Below are positions 26,252 to 34,903 of a stretch of 64,000 nt of DNA, in pieces; the first letter of the stretch is position 1, and the number at the start of each line of letters is the position of its first letter. Position numbers and translations under genes: made by a program. Below the pieces are notes generated by a model that was not told the origin of the DNA, searched no databases, and worked only from the letters and a program-made list of their open reading frames with translations. Source of the stretch: Chloroflexota bacterium (GTDB taxonomy: Bacteria > Chloroflexota > Chloroflexia > Chloroflexales > Roseiflexaceae); contig JACAEQ010000036.1 of assembly GCA_013388755.1 (NCBI GenBank), positions 64,001-128,000 of the forward strand. The letters are read 5' to 3'.

Positions 26252-26761
26252 ATGGCCCGCATCTGGCGCTTCGGCGCAAATGTCAACACCGACCAGATTG
26301 TTCCCGGGCGGTATGCGCCGTACATGCTGAAGAGCGAAGACGAATTGCGGAACTATCCGTTTATCGAGGCGCGCCCCGAGTTCGCCACAACCGTTCGACC
26401 TGGCGACCTGATTGTTGCCGGGCCGAACTTCGGCTGCGGATCGTCGCGTGAATACGCCCCGCTGGCGCTCAAAATGGTTGGTATCGGTGCGATTATCGCG
26501 CCGCTGTTTGCGCGCATCTTCTATCGCAATGCCCTCAACCTCGGCATTCCACTGTTCGAGGCGGATCTGACCGGCGAACTTGCCGATGGTCAGGAGGTTG
26601 ATTTTGATGTCACCACCGGAACATTGGCGACGCAGAACCGCGCCATCCAGTTGCCGCCGCCGCCCTCCTGGGTGCGCGAGGTGTGGGCCGAGGGCGGTAT
26701 CGTGCCCTACTATCGCAAGTATCGCCGCTTCCCGGGTGCCGGTGTGGAGACCCATGGATGA
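26252..26761 (+). CDS. lysU: homoaconitase small subunit
   Basis: A 169-residue LeuD/LysU-type swivel domain that completes the active site of the large subunit encoded at 22989. It begins RIWRFGANVNTDQIVPGRYAP; the flexible specificity loop is PYMLKSEDELRN; GPNFGCGSSREYAP is the conserved Gly-Ser-Ser-Arg motif that binds substrate carboxylates. Its stop overlaps the dehydrogenase start (ATGA). The 125 bases upstream contain a 20-codon frame with no Lys, not called. Confidence 0.92.
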   Translation: MARIWRFGANVNTDQIVPGRYAPYMLKSEDELRNYPFIEARPEFATTVRPGDLIVAGPNFGCGSSREYAPLALKMVGIGAIIAPLFARIFYRNALNLGIPLFEADLTGELADGQEVDFDVTTGTLATQNRAIQLPPPPSWVREVWAEGGIVPYYRKYRRFPGAGVETHG

Positions 26762-27864
26762 CGACCCGACCGTACACAATTCTGGTAATCCCCGGCGACG
26801 GTATCGGGCGCGAGGTTGTGCCTGCCGCGGTTGCAGTACTGCGCGCGACCGGCCTGCCTTTTGTGTTTGAGGAGGCCGCAGCGGGCTGGGAATGTTTCCA
26901 GCACACCGGCACATCCCTACCCGAACCAACACTGGCAGCCGCCCGCACCGCCGATACCGTTCTGTTTGGCGCAGTCGCCTCGCCCAGCCATCCGGTCGCT
27001 GGCTATCGTAGCCCGATTGTCTGGTTGCGCCGTGAACTGGACCTGTACGCCAATATCCGTCCCGTTGTTGAGGAACGCCCGGGTCACAACATTGACCTGG
27101 TGGTGGTTCGTGAAAACACCGAAGGGCTGTATGCCGGGCGCGAACGTGTTGAAGACAATGGCGCGACCGCTATCGCCGAACGGGTTATCACCCGGCATGC
27201 CAGTGAACGCATCGCGCGTGTCGCTTTCGACCTGGCGCGCGCCAGACATGCTGCACGCGCCGGTGCCGCCGGCAACACCCGGGCCGCGCCGCGTGTCACC
27301 GTCGTGCACAAAGCCAATGTTCTGCGTGCAACGTGCGGCCTGTTTCGCGCCGTTGCGCTGGATGTTGCGCGGACATACCCGGATGTCACAGTTGAAGAGA
27401 TGCTGGTTGATACATGCGCGCTACAACTCGCCACCCGCCCCGAACGGTTCGACGTGATCGTCACAACCAACCTGTTCGGCGACATTCTCTCGGATGTGGC
27501 ATGCGCCCGGGGCGGCGGACTGGGTGTGGCACCCTCGGCGAACATTGGCGAGACGCACGCTCTGTTCGAGCCGGTGCATGGCGCTGCGCCGGATATTGCG
27601 GGCAGGGGGATCGCGAATCCACTGGCGGCAATCGGCTGTGCCGCGTTGCTACTGGAGCACCTTGCGCAGCGCACGGCGCCGGAGGACGCGGCACCGTTCC
27701 GCCGATGCGCGGCGCGCATCCACGACGCGATACGCCGCATCCATGCCAGCGGCCCGCATACGCCCGACCTGGGCGGGAATGCGATGACCGCCGATGTCAC
27801 CACGGCGATCCTTGGGCTGCTACGCGATCCTGTGATCGTTCCATGGTCCGAAGGGAAGCACTAA
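26758..27864 (+). CDS. hicd: homoisocitrate dehydrogenase
   Basis: A 368-residue beta-decarboxylating dehydrogenase that oxidises homoisocitrate to 2-oxoadipate with NAD. It contains [14 protein letters not shown] (substrate Arg residues), [18 protein letters not shown] with the catalytic Lys, [11 protein letters not shown] for Mg2+, and [11 protein letters not shown] then [12 protein letters not shown] for NAD. The [10 protein letters not shown] and ENTEGLY segments read like Thermus homoisocitrate dehydrogenase rather than LeuB. It starts by ATGA overlap with lysU. A full repeat copy begins one base after its stop. Confidence 0.9.
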   Translation: MTTRPYTILVIPGDGIGREVVPAAVAVLRATGLPFVFEEAAAGWECFQHTGTSLPEPTLAAARTADTVLFGAVASPSHPVAGYRSPIVWLRRELDLYANIRPVVEERPGHNIDLVVVRENTEGLYAGRERVEDNGATAIAERVITRHASERIARVAFDLARARHAARAGAAGNTRAAPRVTVVHKANVLRATCGLFRAVALDVARTYPDVTVEEMLVDTCALQLATRPERFDVIVTTNLFGDILSDVACARGGGLGVAPSANIGETHALFEPVHGAAPDIAGRGIANPLAAIGCAALLLEHLAQRTAPEDAAPFRRCAARIHDAIRRIHASGPHTPDLGGNAMTADVTTAILGLLRDPVIVPWSEGKH

Positions 27865-27993
27865 GCCTATCCGAAAACTCATGGGCCTGCTGTCATTGCG
27901 AGGAGCGCCAGCGACGAAGCAATCTACCGGCGCGAGAGGAGATTGCTTCGCTCGCGCTTGCAATGACATTGACCATCTGGTTTTCGGATAGGC
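27865..27993. repeat. full copy of the GCCTATCCGAAAAC palindromic repeat
   Basis: A 129-bp element with perfect 14-bp inverted ends, GCCTATCCGAAAAC and GTTTTCGGATAGGC. Inside, the arms TGTCATTGCGAGGAGCG and CGCTTGCAATGACA continue an imperfect palindrome around GAAGCAATCT/AGATTGCTTC. It carries no ORF and lies right after the homoisocitrate dehydrogenase stop. Confidence 0.9.
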
Positions 27994-28014
27994 TCTAAAT
28001 GCGGCTCCAGATAA

Positions 28015-28127
28015 CGGATTGGATGGCATAGCGCACGCAGCGACGCAATCTACCAGCACACGCCGAGAGATTGCTTTGTCGCTCACGCTCTGCGCCATGA
28101 CAGGAGACATATCGTTTTTCGGATAGG
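28015..28127. repeat. degenerate second copy of the palindromic repeat
   Basis: It retains CGACGCAATCTACCAG, GAGAGATTGCTTTG, GCGCCATGACA and the right end TTTTTCGGATAGG. The left end is eroded to ATAACGGATTGG. It lies 22 bases after a full copy and just upstream of lysW (ribosome site AAGGAGG at about 28134), so the lysW leader begins in repeat sequence. Confidence 0.75.
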
Positions 28128-28148
28128 AACTATGAAGGAGGCATCACC

Positions 28149-28316
28149 ATGAACGCCACTTGCCCCGAATGCGACGCGGAAATTACCCTGCCCGCCGGCA
28201 CCGTCGAAGGAGAGATTCTGACATGCCCCGACTGCGCCGCCGAACTCGAAGTGATCAGCCTCGACCCGCCTGAACTGGCGCTTGCTCCGCAGGTCGGCGA
28301 GGACTGGGGAGAATGA
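28149..28316 (+). CDS. lysW: LysW amino-group carrier protein
   Basis: A 55-residue acidic protein. Two Cys pairs, CPEC (residues 5-8) and CPDC (26-29), form the zinc-binding knuckle, and the C-terminus is EDWGE, the hallmark tail whose last Glu gamma-carboxyl is joined to the alpha-amino group of aminoadipate by LysX. Intermediates stay attached through phosphorylation, reduction and transamination until LysK releases lysine. AAGGAGG lies upstream with good spacing. lysX starts three bases after its stop. Confidence 0.97.
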   Translation: MNATCPECDAEITLPAGTVEGEILTCPDCAAELEVISLDPPELALAPQVGEDWGE

Positions 28317-28319
28317 CAT

Positions 28320-29165
28320 ATGCGCATTGGCATTCTCTGCTCACGCATTCGCGTTGAGGAAAAGCTGCTCTTTGCCGAACTGGAACGCCGTGCCATTGCC
28401 TATGAGCGGATTGACGACGATGAGGTCATCTTTGATCTCAACCAGGGTCGCTACGCGTATGACGTCGTCCTGGAGCGGAGCATTCACCATTCGCGTGCGC
28501 TCTATGCCCTCAAGGTACTGAATGACGCTGGCGTGCCGACCGTCAATACCGCGCAGGTCGCAGATGTGTGCGGCGACAAGTTCAAGACGACCCAGGCATT
28601 GATTCGTGCCGGCGTACCGACGCCTCGCACCCGCATGGCGTTCAGCCCGGCTTCGGCGTTACGCGCAATTGAAGAGCTTGGCTATCCGGCCGTGCTCAAA
28701 CCTGCAATCGGCTCGTGGGGGCGGCTGATCGCCAAGGTCAACGACCGTGAGGCGGCCGAGGCGCTACTGGAGCATAAAGAGATCCTTGGTTCATACCATC
28801 ATTCGATTTTCTATATCCAGGAGTATGTGCCCAAACCGCATGGGCGTGACATCCGCGCCTTCGTGGTTGGTGATGAGTGTATCTGTGCCATCTATCGCGC
28901 CAGCGCACACTGGATCACGAATACGGCGCGTGGTGGCCAGGCGAGTGTCTGCCCGGTGACGCCTGCGCTCGCGGATCTGTGCGTCAGCGCCGCCTATGCT
29001 GTCGGCGGGGGTGTGGTCGCGATCGACGTTCTTGAAGCGCCTGATGGCCGCCTGCTGGTCAACGAAGTCAATTACACCATGGAGTTTCGCAACAGCATTC
29101 AGCCCACCGGGGTCGATATTCCCGCGAAGATTATTGACTACACGCTGGCGGCAGCAAGGAGATAA
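28320..29165 (+). CDS. lysX: LysW-alpha-aminoadipate ligase LysX
   Basis: A 281-residue ATP-grasp ligase that couples alpha-aminoadipate to the C-terminal Glu of LysW. Parts seen: [28 protein letters not shown] (ATP-binding Lys and glycine loop), [21 protein letters not shown], the specificity segment [11 protein letters not shown], and [13 protein letters not shown] with the metal-binding Glu/Asn. NTARGG is the motif associated with aminoadipate-specific LysX rather than a glutamate-specific ArgX. It is downstream of lysW in the same transcript. Confidence 0.95.
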   Translation: MRIGILCSRIRVEEKLLFAELERRAIAYERIDDDEVIFDLNQGRYAYDVVLERSIHHSRALYALKVLNDAGVPTVNTAQVADVCGDKFKTTQALIRAGVPTPRTRMAFSPASALRAIEELGYPAVLKPAIGSWGRLIAKVNDREAAEALLEHKEILGSYHHSIFYIQEYVPKPHGRDIRAFVVGDECICAIYRASAHWITNTARGGQASVCPVTPALADLCVSAAYAVGGGVVAIDVLEAPDGRLLVNEVNYTMEFRNSIQPTGVDIPAKIIDYTLAAARR

Positions 29166-29229
29166 CCGATGCAACGCGCTGCACTGATGTTGCGCCTGGC
29201 CGCCACCTGATCCGACATGCGAGGATGGT

Positions 29230-30276
29230 ATGCCAATCAATGTCTCGATAGCTGGCGGTAGCGGCTATGTCGGCGGTGAATTGCTGCGCCTGCTGCTGTT
29301 TCACCCGCACACGGCGGTCGCGCAGGTCACCTCCGAGCGTCTGGCGGGTAAACCGGTCACCGCGGTGCACCCGAACCTGCGCGGCGTGGCAGCAGCGCGC
29401 GAACTCCAGTTCACCTCGCTTGATCGACTGGCGCCGTGCGACCTGCTGTTCCTTGCCCTGCCACATGGTGATGCAGCGCGCGCGATCGAGCGATTCGCGC
29501 AACTGGCGCCGCGAATCATTGACTGTTCCGCCGATTTCCGCCTGCGCGACCCGGCGACCTACACGCGCTGGTATGGCGAGACGCACCCGGCGCCGGCCTG
29601 GCTGGAACGCTTCGTCTACGGCCTGCCCGAACTCATGCGAGATGCACTCCGTTCCGCCAGTTATGTCAGCGGGGTCGGCTGCAATGCTACTGCCGCCAAC
29701 CTGGCGCTACTGCCGCTGGTGCGCGCCGGGCTGATCGATCCCGGGCGCGACGTGGTGGTCGAGGTCAAGGTTGGATCGTCCGAGGGCGGAGCACAACCGA
29801 ATGAATCGTCGCATCACCCCGAACGCAGCGGTGCCGTGCGATCATTCGCGCCGACCGGCCACCGCCATACTGCGGAAATCATCCAGGCGCTGGGGCTGCA
29901 GCGGGTGCATCTGTCGATCACCAGCGTGGAACTGGTGCGCGGTGCGCTCGCAACGGCACATTGCTTCCCGCCATCGCCGGTGACCGAAAAGGATCTGTGG
30001 CGCGCGTTTCGCTCGACGTACGGCAACGAACCATTCGTGCGCATCGTGCGCGAGAAGCACGGCACGTACCGCCTGCCGGAACCGAAGATTCTTGCCGGCA
30101 GCAACTATGCCGATGTGGGCTTTGCCGTTGACGAGGAGCAAGGGCGCATCGTCACGATCTGTGCAATCGATAACCTGATGAAAGGCGCCGCCGGAACCGC
30201 CGTGCAATGCATGAACCTGATGTACGGCTTCGATGAACGCGCCGGCCTGGCATTTCCTGGATTACACCCGGTGTAG
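29230..30276 (+). CDS. lysY: LysW-aminoadipate 6-phosphate reductase LysY (ArgC family)
   Basis: A 348-residue NADPH-dependent semialdehyde dehydrogenase of the ArgC family. The nucleotide loop is ISVAGGSGYVGGELLRLL-like at the N-terminus (VSIAGGSGYVGGEL). The catalytic Cys is in SGVGCNATAANLALLPL, and HRHTAEIIQAL and GAAGTAVQCMNLM are family motifs. It reduces the LysW-bound acyl phosphate to the semialdehyde; given LysX and LysZ here it is most likely LysY, though it could also serve arginine synthesis. A 13-codon frame between lysX and this gene has no Lys and is not called. Confidence 0.92.
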   Translation: MPINVSIAGGSGYVGGELLRLLLFHPHTAVAQVTSERLAGKPVTAVHPNLRGVAAARELQFTSLDRLAPCDLLFLALPHGDAARAIERFAQLAPRIIDCSADFRLRDPATYTRWYGETHPAPAWLERFVYGLPELMRDALRSASYVSGVGCNATAANLALLPLVRAGLIDPGRDVVVEVKVGSSEGGAQPNESSHHPERSGAVRSFAPTGHRHTAEIIQALGLQRVHLSITSVELVRGALATAHCFPPSPVTEKDLWRAFRSTYGNEPFVRIVREKHGTYRLPEPKILAGSNYADVGFAVDEEQGRIVTICAIDNLMKGAAGTAVQCMNLMYGFDERAGLAFPGLHPV

Positions 30277-30334
30277 CAATGCTGAAGGCTGCGTTGTGAA
30301 TACTGAATTGTGACATGCGCACGCTCAATTCCTG

Positions 30335-31885
30335 GTGCCCAAAATGAACAAAACCAGCACAAACCATCCAGATACAAACGTCCCACCGTTTCTCCACGGC
30401 GAAAACCCGGCCCAGTCACGTTACCGCGAGGCAGTTGAGCTATTTGCGCTCTTCGATTATCTCAAGGCGCGGCGCTTCGGTGTGTTCAGTATTCGTGAGT
30501 CGCTGCAGGCGGTTGGTGAGTGTCGCGACGGAACGCTCCAGGGATTTCACCTGACCGTTGATGAAGCATGGGAAGCTGTACGCGGCATGGCATCGCTTGG
30601 CGTCGGCGTGGTAGAGTTGCCGGCATTTCCGGCCAATCCGCCCGGCCAGGCGCTGAACCGCCAGTTGCTGGCGCGCGCCGCCGAGCATCACCTCACAACT
30701 AGCTTCGCCGCTCACGCGCGCTGCGTCGCCGCTGATGTCCGGGCCGCCGCCGAGACCGGCTTCCGCCGCATTCATCTCTATATCGGCGCCAGCCCGATCA
30801 AGCAAGCCACGGCGCGCGCCAGTGCACCAGAACTCGCGGAAAAAGCATTCGACGCCATTCGTCTGGCCCGCCAGCTCGGTTTCGACTGCGTGCGTATCAG
30901 CACAGAGGATGCCTTCCGCACCCCCCTCGACGATTACCGGGCGTTCTACGCGCGGCTGCAGGAATTATTGCTGCGCCACGAGCTGTCTGTCGACGGCATT
31001 GGCATTCCGGATTCGGTCGGCGTCGGGACGATTGATGAACTCGGCGATCGCATCGCCGTGCTGCGCCATGTTGGCATCCAGTTCTCATTCCTGGAGTGCC
31101 ACATTCATAACGACATCGGCCATGCCGATCGTCTGTATGTTGATACGCTCCTCCTGTGCATGCGGCTCGGGATCACGATGCTGCCTGATTTCTCGATCCT
31201 CGGCATCGGCGAGCGAAATGGAACGATCGGTCTTAGTTCGTTGATCGAGGCCATCTACCGGCGATTGCTGCTCCTGTACCCACGCGCCATGGCGACCATC
31301 CGCCAGGCAGTACGCGATAAGCTCGGCGTGTTGCCTGACGGCGAGCTCTTCGTCAATCGCTACCGCGATCTCGACGCATTCTTTTATCGCATCCTGGCGC
31401 GCGGCGGGTTCGTCTTCGACCGCAGTCCATTCTCATCCAACACCGAATATGATGGCTCCGGCGTCCACGCAGACACAACCCGGCGCGCATTTTATCTCGC
31501 CCTTACCGATGGCCACGATGGGCAGCAGGCGATCGATCTCGGCAACAGCGCCTACGCCGGGGCTTTGCCACCATACGACATGCCGCTACGCAGACCGGTA
31601 CTGGCCTGTTTCGGCTGCGGCAAGAGCAATGTGCGCTACTGGCGGGAGTGTGAGCACCTGGCACTGCGCCGCCCGGAGGATATCCAGGCACGCCTCGCGC
31701 CCTACCTGACGGACCTCGATGGGCACGACCCGGCAGCGCCACTGGATGAAACACTGGCTGACGAACTGGCCGCGCGCCTGATCCGGTGCGCCAGTGTGCG
31801 CGCGGGGGGCATCAACCATCACCAGGCGATGGACATTGTGAGGATCTTCTACCAGGCTGCCTGTAGCGGCGAGCAGCAACCATGA
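30335..31885 (+). CDS. divergent homocitrate synthase-like enzyme
   Basis: A 516-residue HMGL-like TIM-barrel protein. The usual N-terminal STLREGEQ is here SIRESLQ (52-58), keeping Arg54, Glu55 and Gln58. RISTEDAFRT (187-196), GIPDSVGVGT (223-232), the metal-binding HIHND (H256, H258) and LGIGERNG (289-296) closely follow homocitrate synthase; GERNG is the same as in the Thermus enzyme. It would join 2-oxoglutarate and acetyl-CoA, the first AAA step, otherwise missing from the cluster. It is about 130 residues longer than typical, with a novel C-terminal part that has a Cys pair in CFGCGKSN. The GTG at 30335 or the ATG at 30344 may be the start. Confidence 0.8.
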   Translation: MPKMNKTSTNHPDTNVPPFLHGENPAQSRYREAVELFALFDYLKARRFGVFSIRESLQAVGECRDGTLQGFHLTVDEAWEAVRGMASLGVGVVELPAFPANPPGQALNRQLLARAAEHHLTTSFAAHARCVAADVRAAAETGFRRIHLYIGASPIKQATARASAPELAEKAFDAIRLARQLGFDCVRISTEDAFRTPLDDYRAFYARLQELLLRHELSVDGIGIPDSVGVGTIDELGDRIAVLRHVGIQFSFLECHIHNDIGHADRLYVDTLLLCMRLGITMLPDFSILGIGERNGTIGLSSLIEAIYRRLLLLYPRAMATIRQAVRDKLGVLPDGELFVNRYRDLDAFFYRILARGGFVFDRSPFSSNTEYDGSGVHADTTRRAFYLALTDGHDGQQAIDLGNSAYAGALPPYDMPLRRPVLACFGCGKSNVRYWRECEHLALRRPEDIQARLAPYLTDLDGHDPAAPLDETLADELAARLIRCASVRAGGINHHQAMDIVRIFYQAACSGEQQP

Positions 31886-32027
31886 TTCGCGGGCGCGCCG
31901 CCGTTCCTGCACACAGACCACACATGTTTGATTGAAGACTCGGCGCGGTGCATCCGGCGCGAGCGACGTCGCGCTGGTTGCCAGACAGATCGCCTGGAAC
32001 TGCACGAGAGAGGAGAGGAGAGGTATC

Positions 32028-32831
32028 ATGATCGTCGTCAAGGTCGGCGGCGGAGCCGGTATCGTGTACGATGCATTGTGTGCCGACGTAGCCACGCTTG
32101 TGCACGCTGGCCAGCAGATCATCCTGGTACACGGCGGCTCGCAGGAAACCAATGCGCTCGCCGAGCGCCTGGGCCATCCACCACGATTCGTCACTTCACC
32201 GTCGGGCTATACCAGTCGCTACACCGATCGCGCGACGCTGGAGATTTTTCTGATGGCTGTCGCCGGCAAAGTCAACAAGCTGATCGTTGAGCAGTTGCAG
32301 CGCCTGAAGGTGAATGCCGCCGGCCTTACCGGCCTTGACGGACGGCTCTTGCAAGCACAGCGCAAAGCCATCATCCGGATCGTCGAGGATGGCAAGCAGA
32401 AAGTGTTGCGCGATGACTGGACCGGCGTCATCGAGCACGTGAATACCGGGCTGATCCAGCTCCTGCTGCATGCTGGCGTGCTACCGGTCGTTGCGCCGAT
32501 TGCTGCCAGCCACGACGGTGAGGCGCTGAATGTTGATGGCGACCGGGCAGCAGCGGCGCTTGCCACGGCGCTTGGCGCAGAAACTCTGCTCCTGCTGACC
32601 AATGTTCCCGGGCTCTTGCGCGCGTTTCCCGACGAAAGCACGCTTATTCGCCACATCCCGCGAGCTGATATCGAGTCATTCCTTCCGCTTGCCCAGGGAC
32701 GGATGAAAAAGAAGCTTCTCGGTGCTTCCGAGGCGCTCAGCCGGGGAGTTGGATGTGTTATCCTGGGAGATGCACGCCGGGCCGAACCGATTTCGCGCGC
32801 GCTTGCCGGTGAAGGAACCATGATACGGTGA
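32028..32831 (+). CDS. lysZ: LysW-aminoadipate kinase LysZ
   Basis: A 267-residue amino-acid kinase of the ArgB/LysZ group that phosphorylates LysW-bound aminoadipate on its side-chain carboxylate. It opens IVVKVGGGAG and has VHGGSQETN, a substrate segment with PSGYTSRYTD, LNVDGDRAAAALA and MKKKLLGASEAL near the end. The SGYTSRYTD sequence replaces the arginine-type GLRVTD segment of ArgB, as expected for LysZ. The ATG at 32028 follows GGAGAGG. Its stop overlaps the next start (GTGA). Confidence 0.94.
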   Translation: MIVVKVGGGAGIVYDALCADVATLVHAGQQIILVHGGSQETNALAERLGHPPRFVTSPSGYTSRYTDRATLEIFLMAVAGKVNKLIVEQLQRLKVNAAGLTGLDGRLLQAQRKAIIRIVEDGKQKVLRDDWTGVIEHVNTGLIQLLLHAGVLPVVAPIAASHDGEALNVDGDRAAAALATALGAETLLLLTNVPGLLRAFPDESTLIRHIPRADIESFLPLAQGRMKKKLLGASEALSRGVGCVILGDARRAEPISRALAGEGTMIR

Positions 32832-34090
32832 ACGCACAGGATCACATGACGCAAAATCAGCCCCAGGGCTGGCAACGCACACTCTATATTCTGGTGGCAG
32901 CCCAGCTGGTCTCGGCAATCGGCTTCGGCATGTTCTTTCCGTTCTTGCCGTTGTACGTCGAACAACTGGGAACTCGCACCGGTCTGAGCCTGGAGTTCTG
33001 GGCCGGGATGGTGTATGCCGGTCAGGCGCTCGCAATGGCGATCACATCGCCGATCTGGGGAGCGCTCGCTGATCGCTATGGGCGCAAGGCGATGATCGAA
33101 CGCGCCATGTATGGCGGCGCGATCATCATCCTGCTCATGGGGTTCGCTCGTTCGGCAGAGGAACTGGCGGCGCTCCGCGCCATCCAGGGCATGATCACCG
33201 GTACCATTGCCGCCATCAACGCCCTCGCCGCCTCGTTTGTGCCACGCGAGCGCACAGGATACGCAATGGGTTTGCTGCAGGTCGGGTTGTGGGCCGGCAT
33301 TGCCGCCGGGCCACTCCTGGGCGGCATTGTGGCGGATGCACTCGGGTTTCGCGCGGCATTCCTCATCACTGCCGTGTTGCTGGTCATCGCCGGCATCGTG
33401 GTGACCTTCGCGGTGAACGAACGCTTTACGCCGCCTGAAGGGGTGCGACGTCCGAATATTCTGAGCGACTGGCGGCGTGTCATGGCATTGCCGGGCGTGG
33501 CTCCAGCCTATGCGACACGATTCCTTAACTGGCTGGGGCCAAATATGTTGCTGCCGGTGTTGCCGCTCTACATCGCGTCACTCTTGCATGGCAGCGATCG
33601 AATCAGCACGTTTACCGGCCTGGTTGTCGGGCTCTCCTCGGCAGCCGGGACTATGAGCGCACTTTATCTCGGCCGGCTGGGCGACCGCGTCGGGCACCGG
33701 CGCGTGCTGCTACCAGGCACGCTGATTGCAGCGTTCGCTTTCCTGCCGCAGGCGTTCGTCACTGAGGGATGGCACCTGTTACTCTTGCAAGCGCTGACCG
33801 GCGCGGCAACCGGCGGTATGAACCCGGCGCTCAGCGCGTTGCTCACGCGCTACACTCGGGCAGGCGACGAAGGGTCCGTGTTTGGCATTGACAACTCGGT
33901 GAACGCAAGCGCCCGCGCCGCCGCGCCGCTCCTGGGCGCCGCGGTGGCTGCATGGTTCGGCCTGCCGTCGATCTTTATCGTTACCGCGCTGGTGCTCCTT
34001 GGCGCGGCGGCGCTCGTGTTCCGTCACCTGCCGGAACATACTCCTGTTCCACCATCCGTGGCGCCTGCCCCCCGGCAACGCCGGGTATAG
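32828..34090 (+). CDS. major facilitator superfamily transporter
   Basis: A 420-residue protein with 12 hydrophobic spans. Motif A is GALADRYGRKAMIE in the loop after helix 2, and a degenerate repeat LGRLGDRVGHRRVLL follows helix 8. It resembles drug/metabolite proton antiporters. GTGA overlap with lysZ indicates coupled translation, so a link to lysine or an intermediate is possible but unproven. It is the last gene before a convergent flavoprotein. Confidence 0.88.
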   Translation: MNAQDHMTQNQPQGWQRTLYILVAAQLVSAIGFGMFFPFLPLYVEQLGTRTGLSLEFWAGMVYAGQALAMAITSPIWGALADRYGRKAMIERAMYGGAIIILLMGFARSAEELAALRAIQGMITGTIAAINALAASFVPRERTGYAMGLLQVGLWAGIAAGPLLGGIVADALGFRAAFLITAVLLVIAGIVVTFAVNERFTPPEGVRRPNILSDWRRVMALPGVAPAYATRFLNWLGPNMLLPVLPLYIASLLHGSDRISTFTGLVVGLSSAAGTMSALYLGRLGDRVGHRRVLLPGTLIAAFAFLPQAFVTEGWHLLLLQALTGAATGGMNPALSALLTRYTRAGDEGSVFGIDNSVNASARAAAPLLGAAVAAWFGLPSIFIVTALVLLGAAALVFRHLPEHTPVPPSVAPAPRQRRV

Positions 34091-34153
34091 AGCGAACCGC
34101 GGTTGTTCGTCAATGACACGCCGTACGCGGTGGCGTACCAGCAGAGTCGATCA

Positions 34154-34208
34154 TCCGGCGGCGGGAAGGCGGTTGCACCGCGGAAGAGAACGCCGTCCCG
34201 CCGGCGGA
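34154..34208. terminator. hairpin between convergent MFS and flavoprotein genes
   Basis: TCCGGCGGCGGGA (34154-34166) pairs with TCCCGCCGGCGGA (34196-34208) over 13 positions with one mismatch; the loop is 29 bases. It lies in the 193-base gap between two converging genes. No T-tract is present, so termination strength is uncertain. The rest of the gap shows nothing else apart from the repeat end at 34282. Confidence 0.4.
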
Positions 34209-34281
34209 TGGGCACTGGCATGCGCCCGGCTGGCCGATGGCGCGCGTGACCGCGTCACTCCAGTCATTGCCAGGACATCGA

Positions 34282-34292
34282 GCCTATCCGAG
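34282..34292. repeat. terminal fragment of the palindromic repeat
   Basis: The sequence GCCTATCCGAG matches the outer end of the dispersed repeat. Its CTA (34284-34286) is the TAG stop codon of the minus-strand flavoprotein gene. Confidence 0.6.
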
Positions 34293-34775
34293 TCGCGAGT
34301 TCATCGCCGCTGCCTGGCGCAGGTGCGCAATGGTCAGGGTATACGCTCGCGCAAACCCGCCAACATAGCGCGCGCCGTCAACCGCGAAACGGTAGAGATC
34401 GAAATCGGCGAAATCGAAGAGCATCGCTGCTGCTGGATGGCGCGCGAGGTATCGCGCCTGGCCGGCCAGGTATGCCGGGCTGTCGCGTGGCGTCAGTTCG
34501 ACACGACCACTGAGGGTCACACGCGCGAGCGTCTGCACATCGTCAACCTCAGGCCGCTCCGGCTCGGCAATCAGCAATGACGCGCGTGGATCGGCTCGCA
34601 GATGCCGGCTATGCGGTGATAGACCGCTCAGGTGCAACAGGAATCCGCAGAGGTCGTCTTCGGCGACATAGGCGACCAGCGAGACAAAAGGTGCACCATC
34701 GGCCAGGGTGCCGAGTGCAGCGACACGCTGGTCACGGATGAGTTGCGCCACAAGGGTGAGTTCGTCCTGGAGCAT
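34284..34775 (-). CDS. pyridoxamine 5'-phosphate oxidase-like FMN-binding protein
   Basis: A 163-residue split-barrel flavoprotein of the PNPOx/HugZ-like group. The start VAQLIRDQRVAALGTLADGAPFVSLVAYV is the typical first strands; HLSGLSPHSRHLRADPRASLLI is the FMN phosphate region; DFDLYRFAVDGARYVGGFARA is the C-terminal dimer segment. Relatives reduce flavin-linked substrates or degrade heme; the substrate is unknown. It is transcribed away from lysJ. Confidence 0.85.
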   Translation of the reverse strand: MLQDELTLVAQLIRDQRVAALGTLADGAPFVSLVAYVAEDDLCGFLLHLSGLSPHSRHLRADPRASLLIAEPERPEVDDVQTLARVTLSGRVELTPRDSPAYLAGQARYLARHPAAAMLFDFADFDLYRFAVDGARYVGGFARAYTLTIAHLRQAAAMNSRLG

Positions 34776-34856
34776 GGCTGGTTCCTTTGATAAGATGTAC
34801 CGGATGTGTTCGCCCTACGGCATACGTCGTATCGCAGCATGGAGCAGCTGCTAGCT

Positions 34857-34882
34857 GTCACGCGACCTGAGGGCCGCGTGAC
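34857..34882 (+). promoter_or_regulatory. hairpin in the lysJ leader
   Basis: GTCACGCG (34857-34864) and CGCGTGAC (34875-34882) form a perfect 8-bp stem with a 10-base loop. It ends about 10 bases before the GGAG ribosome site (34891-34894) of lysJ. There is no T-tract, so it is not a terminator; an effect on translation or RNA processing is possible. Confidence 0.35.
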
Positions 34883-34903
34883 CCTGAGCCTGGAGAATAC
34901 TGT

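Noticed and set aside
26252-27864. Leucine pathway (leuD/leuB) instead of lysine
   Set aside because: The enzymes are related, but lysW/X/Z/J/K are in the same cluster and the dehydrogenase carries [10 protein letters not shown] and ENTEGLY as in homoisocitrate dehydrogenase. Dual use is not excluded.
29169-29210. 13-codon ORF between lysX and lysY
   Set aside because: It has a good-looking AAGGAG upstream, but that sequence is formed by the last codons of lysX. There are no control codons and no terminator.
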